NCBI GenBank assembly: GCA_900548595.1
Contig: URLB01000110.1
Coordinates: 1-6,781 of the forward strand
Origin: an uncultured Eubacteriales bacterium
GTDB lineage: Bacteria; Bacillota; Clostridia; Lachnospirales; Anaerotignaceae
Length of the DNA: 6,781 nucleotides
Direction: 5' to 3'
The notes beneath the pieces were generated by a model. That model had not been told where the DNA came from. It made no database searches and saw nothing but the letters and a program-made list of their open reading frames with translations. Positions 5,672 through 6,781 of the stretch are shown here, in pieces. Numbering within the stretch: position 1 is the stretch's first letter; the number at the start of each line of letters is the position of its first letter. Made by a program: the position numbers and the translations under genes.

Positions 5672-5795
5672 GTTTAATTATAAACGTTGTAAAACAAACA
5701 ATATTATAGATAAATGTATATTTTAACTCCAGATATTTATATTTGTTGCTTGCAAATCTTTGTGTTATGATTATAGTATATTATAGTAATATAGT
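5672..5795. promoter_or_regulatory. Divergent tetR-degV control region with small palindromes
   Basis: Rightward, TTGCAA (5750-5755), 16 bases and TATAGT (5772-5777) form a plausible degV promoter. Leftward, TATAAT occurs at 5708-5703 and 5682-5677, each with a poor -35. Possible TetR operators are GTTTA-atta-TAAAC (5672-5685), TTGT-aaa-ACAA (5687-5697) and TATATTA-tag-TAATATA (5777-5793). TATAGT occurs three times (5772, 5782, 5790), so the exact -10 is uncertain. The regulatory role follows from position; the individual sites are weak calls. Confidence 0.45.
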
Positions 5796-5819
5796 CAAGA
5801 TAAAGGAGTTTTAAAAACT

Positions 5820-6659
5820 ATGTCATATAAAATAATTTTAGACAGTTGCGGAGAACTTACCGATGAAATGCAAAAAAGCGGTAATTATATAAATGTTCCT
5901 TTGACGCTTCAGGTAGGAGAAACGAAAGTAATAGATGATGAAACCTTTAATCAAAAGGACTTTCTTGAACTTGTTGCCTCTACTTCAGAATGTCCGAAGT
6001 CATCATGCCCTTCTCCTGAAGAATATATGAATGCGTACGATTGTAAATGTGATCGTGTTTATGTGGTAACTTTATCCGATAAATTAAGCGGATCGTATAA
6101 CAGCGCATGTCTTGCAAAAAAGCTTTATTCTGAGGTAAATCCGTTTGCTAAAATACATGTTATAGACAGCAAATCAGCTTCCGCAGGAGAAACATTAATA
6201 GGAATGAAAATTGCCGAGTATGAAAATATGGGTTTTGAATTTGAAAAAATAGTCGAACTCGCAGAAGAATACAGAGACAGTATTTATACTTTGTTCGTGC
6301 TGGAAGATTTAAGCTTTCTTGAAAGAAACGGACGATTAACGGGTGTAAAACGTCTTGTGGCAAATTTGCTTCACATTGTCCCTATTATGGGTTCCACTCC
6401 CGAAGGTACAATATATCAGGTAGATCAGACACGCGGCTTTAAAAAAGCAATGTCTCGCCTGGTAGATATAATTGTCGGAGAATGTGAAAAAAAACAGCCT
6501 AAGGATCTTGTGATAGCGCATTGTAATTGCCCTGAAAGAGCTGAAGATTTAAAAGAAAAAATTCTCGCAAGATATTCCCATATTAATATAAATATTAATG
6601 ATACTAAAGGCGTTGCAAGTCTTTACGCAGGAAACAAAGGAATAATAGTAGCGCTTTGA
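5820..6659 (+). CDS. DegV-family fatty-acid-binding protein (FakB-like)
   Basis: DegV proteins bind a fatty acid in a buried tunnel. Characterised members (FakB) present it to the kinase FakA, which makes acyl-phosphate for phospholipid synthesis. The 279-residue length is typical. Signatures are D-S-C-G-E-L (8-13), V-P-L-T-L-Q-V-G (26-33), S-C-P-S-P-E-E-Y (62-69, carboxylate-binding region), S-D-K-L-S-G-S-Y-N-S-A (86-96), D-S-K-S-A-S-A-G-E (116-124) and F-L-E-R-N-G-R-L (166-173, with the conserved Gly-Arg). Near the C-terminus, where FakB proteins have a T-H-x-G-P-G motif, this one reads L-Y-A-G-N-K-G (268-274), so His is replaced by Tyr269. Cysteines are frequent (10, 58, 63, 75, 77). The ATG follows AAAGGAG (5802-5808) by 11 bases, slightly long. 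It is divergent from a TetR regulator and monocistronic. No fakA is here, so participation in the Fak system is inferred. Confidence 0.9.
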   Translation: MSYKIILDSCGELTDEMQKSGNYINVPLTLQVGETKVIDDETFNQKDFLELVASTSECPKSSCPSPEEYMNAYDCKCDRVYVVTLSDKLSGSYNSACLAKKLYSEVNPFAKIHVIDSKSASAGETLIGMKIAEYENMGFEFEKIVELAEEYRDSIYTLFVLEDLSFLERNGRLTGVKRLVANLLHIVPIMGSTPEGTIYQVDQTRGFKKAMSRLVDIIVGECEKKQPKDLVIAHCNCPERAEDLKEKILARYSHINININDTKGVASLYAGNKGIIVAL

Positions 6660-6668
6660 TATTTAACA

Positions 6669-6700
6669 ACGGCGTCCGCATAAACGAACGCCGTATTTTC
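6669..6700 (+). terminator. Rho-independent terminator after degV
   Basis: ACGGCGT (6669-6675) pairs with ACGCCGT (6688-6694), and a further C-G and G-C pair lies past one mismatch (6677-6678 with 6685-6686). The stem is GC-rich in an AT-rich setting and is followed by TATTTTC. It starts ten bases after the degV stop. The other strand has only a weak T-rich tail, so service to the convergent gene on the right is less certain. Confidence 0.8.
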
Positions 6701-6701
6701 A

Positions 6702-6781
6702 TTAAAGCATGTATTTATTTTTGAGACTTGCACAGTACGAAACAGGATCAAGAACCCCAAAGGCAGACCTGACCGCTGCCC
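6702..6781 (-). CDS. C-terminal end of an unidentified protein (partial, cut by right edge)
   Basis: Reading leftwards from the edge, 25 codons run open to a TAA at 6704-6702. They encode a sensible C-terminus that includes S-A-F-G-V-L-D-P-V-S-Y-C-A-S-L-K and ends K-Y-M-L. The other two minus-strand frames are less plausible: one has an early stop, and the other runs on through the degV terminator. Base composition rises toward coding-like GC at the edge, and the stop lies just outside the degV terminator, as expected for a convergent gene. I do not recognise the family and propose no function. Confidence 0.55.
   Translation of the reverse strand, partial: AAVRSAFGVLDPVSYCASLKNKYML

Noticed and set aside
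6160..6521. Minus-strand open frames inside degV
   Set aside because: They are antisense shadows of a well-supported DegV gene and have no start signals.

Overview
The window looks like chromosome from a low-GC, Gram-positive, probably endospore-forming anaerobe of the Clostridia. Three things point there: AT-rich DNA with strong AGGAGG-type ribosome binding sites, a PdaB-like deacetylase, and a DegV/TetR pair with Clostridia-like sequences. This is inferred from gene content and style; there is no rRNA or other marker. There are seven complete protein genes, two genes cut by the window edges, and one possible decayed gene.

Left block (1-1080, minus strand). The window opens with the first 20 codons of a lipoprotein gene read leftwards from a good promoter. 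Next comes a membrane-anchored polysaccharide deacetylase of the PdaB type, with a TTG start. About 150 bases separate it from a divergent operon.

Central block (1171-4390, plus strand). A near-consensus promoter drives three tightly packed genes: a guanine deaminase, a hydantoinase/dihydropyrimidinase-type cyclic amidohydrolase, and a MocA/MobA-like nucleotidyltransferase that overlaps its neighbour by four bases. A long perfect hairpin ends the operon. Together they suggest catabolism of purines or related cyclic amides. Guanine would be deaminated to xanthine, a molybdenum hydroxylase would act next, MocA would finish that enzyme's cofactor, and the cyclic amidohydrolase would open a ring. 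No hydroxylase is encoded here, so that link is inference.

Accessory block (4378-5078, minus strand). An 81-residue protein with two membrane segments resembles the Imm17 family of predicted immunity proteins, but no toxin gene is beside it. Downstream of it lies what may be the frame-broken tail of another gene, which ends in the same palindrome as the operon.

Right block (5079-6694). A TetR-family repressor is divergent from a DegV-family fatty-acid-binding protein. The AT-rich space between them carries small palindromes and repeated TATAGT hexamers. A hairpin follows degV, and the 3' end of an unidentified minus-strand gene enters from the right edge.

I found no tRNA, rRNA, CRISPR array, insertion sequence, riboswitch or phage gene. 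Nothing clearly amounts to a new system. The best leads are the hydroxylase-less purine operon, the orphan Imm17-like gene with its decayed neighbour, and the palindromes near the promoters.
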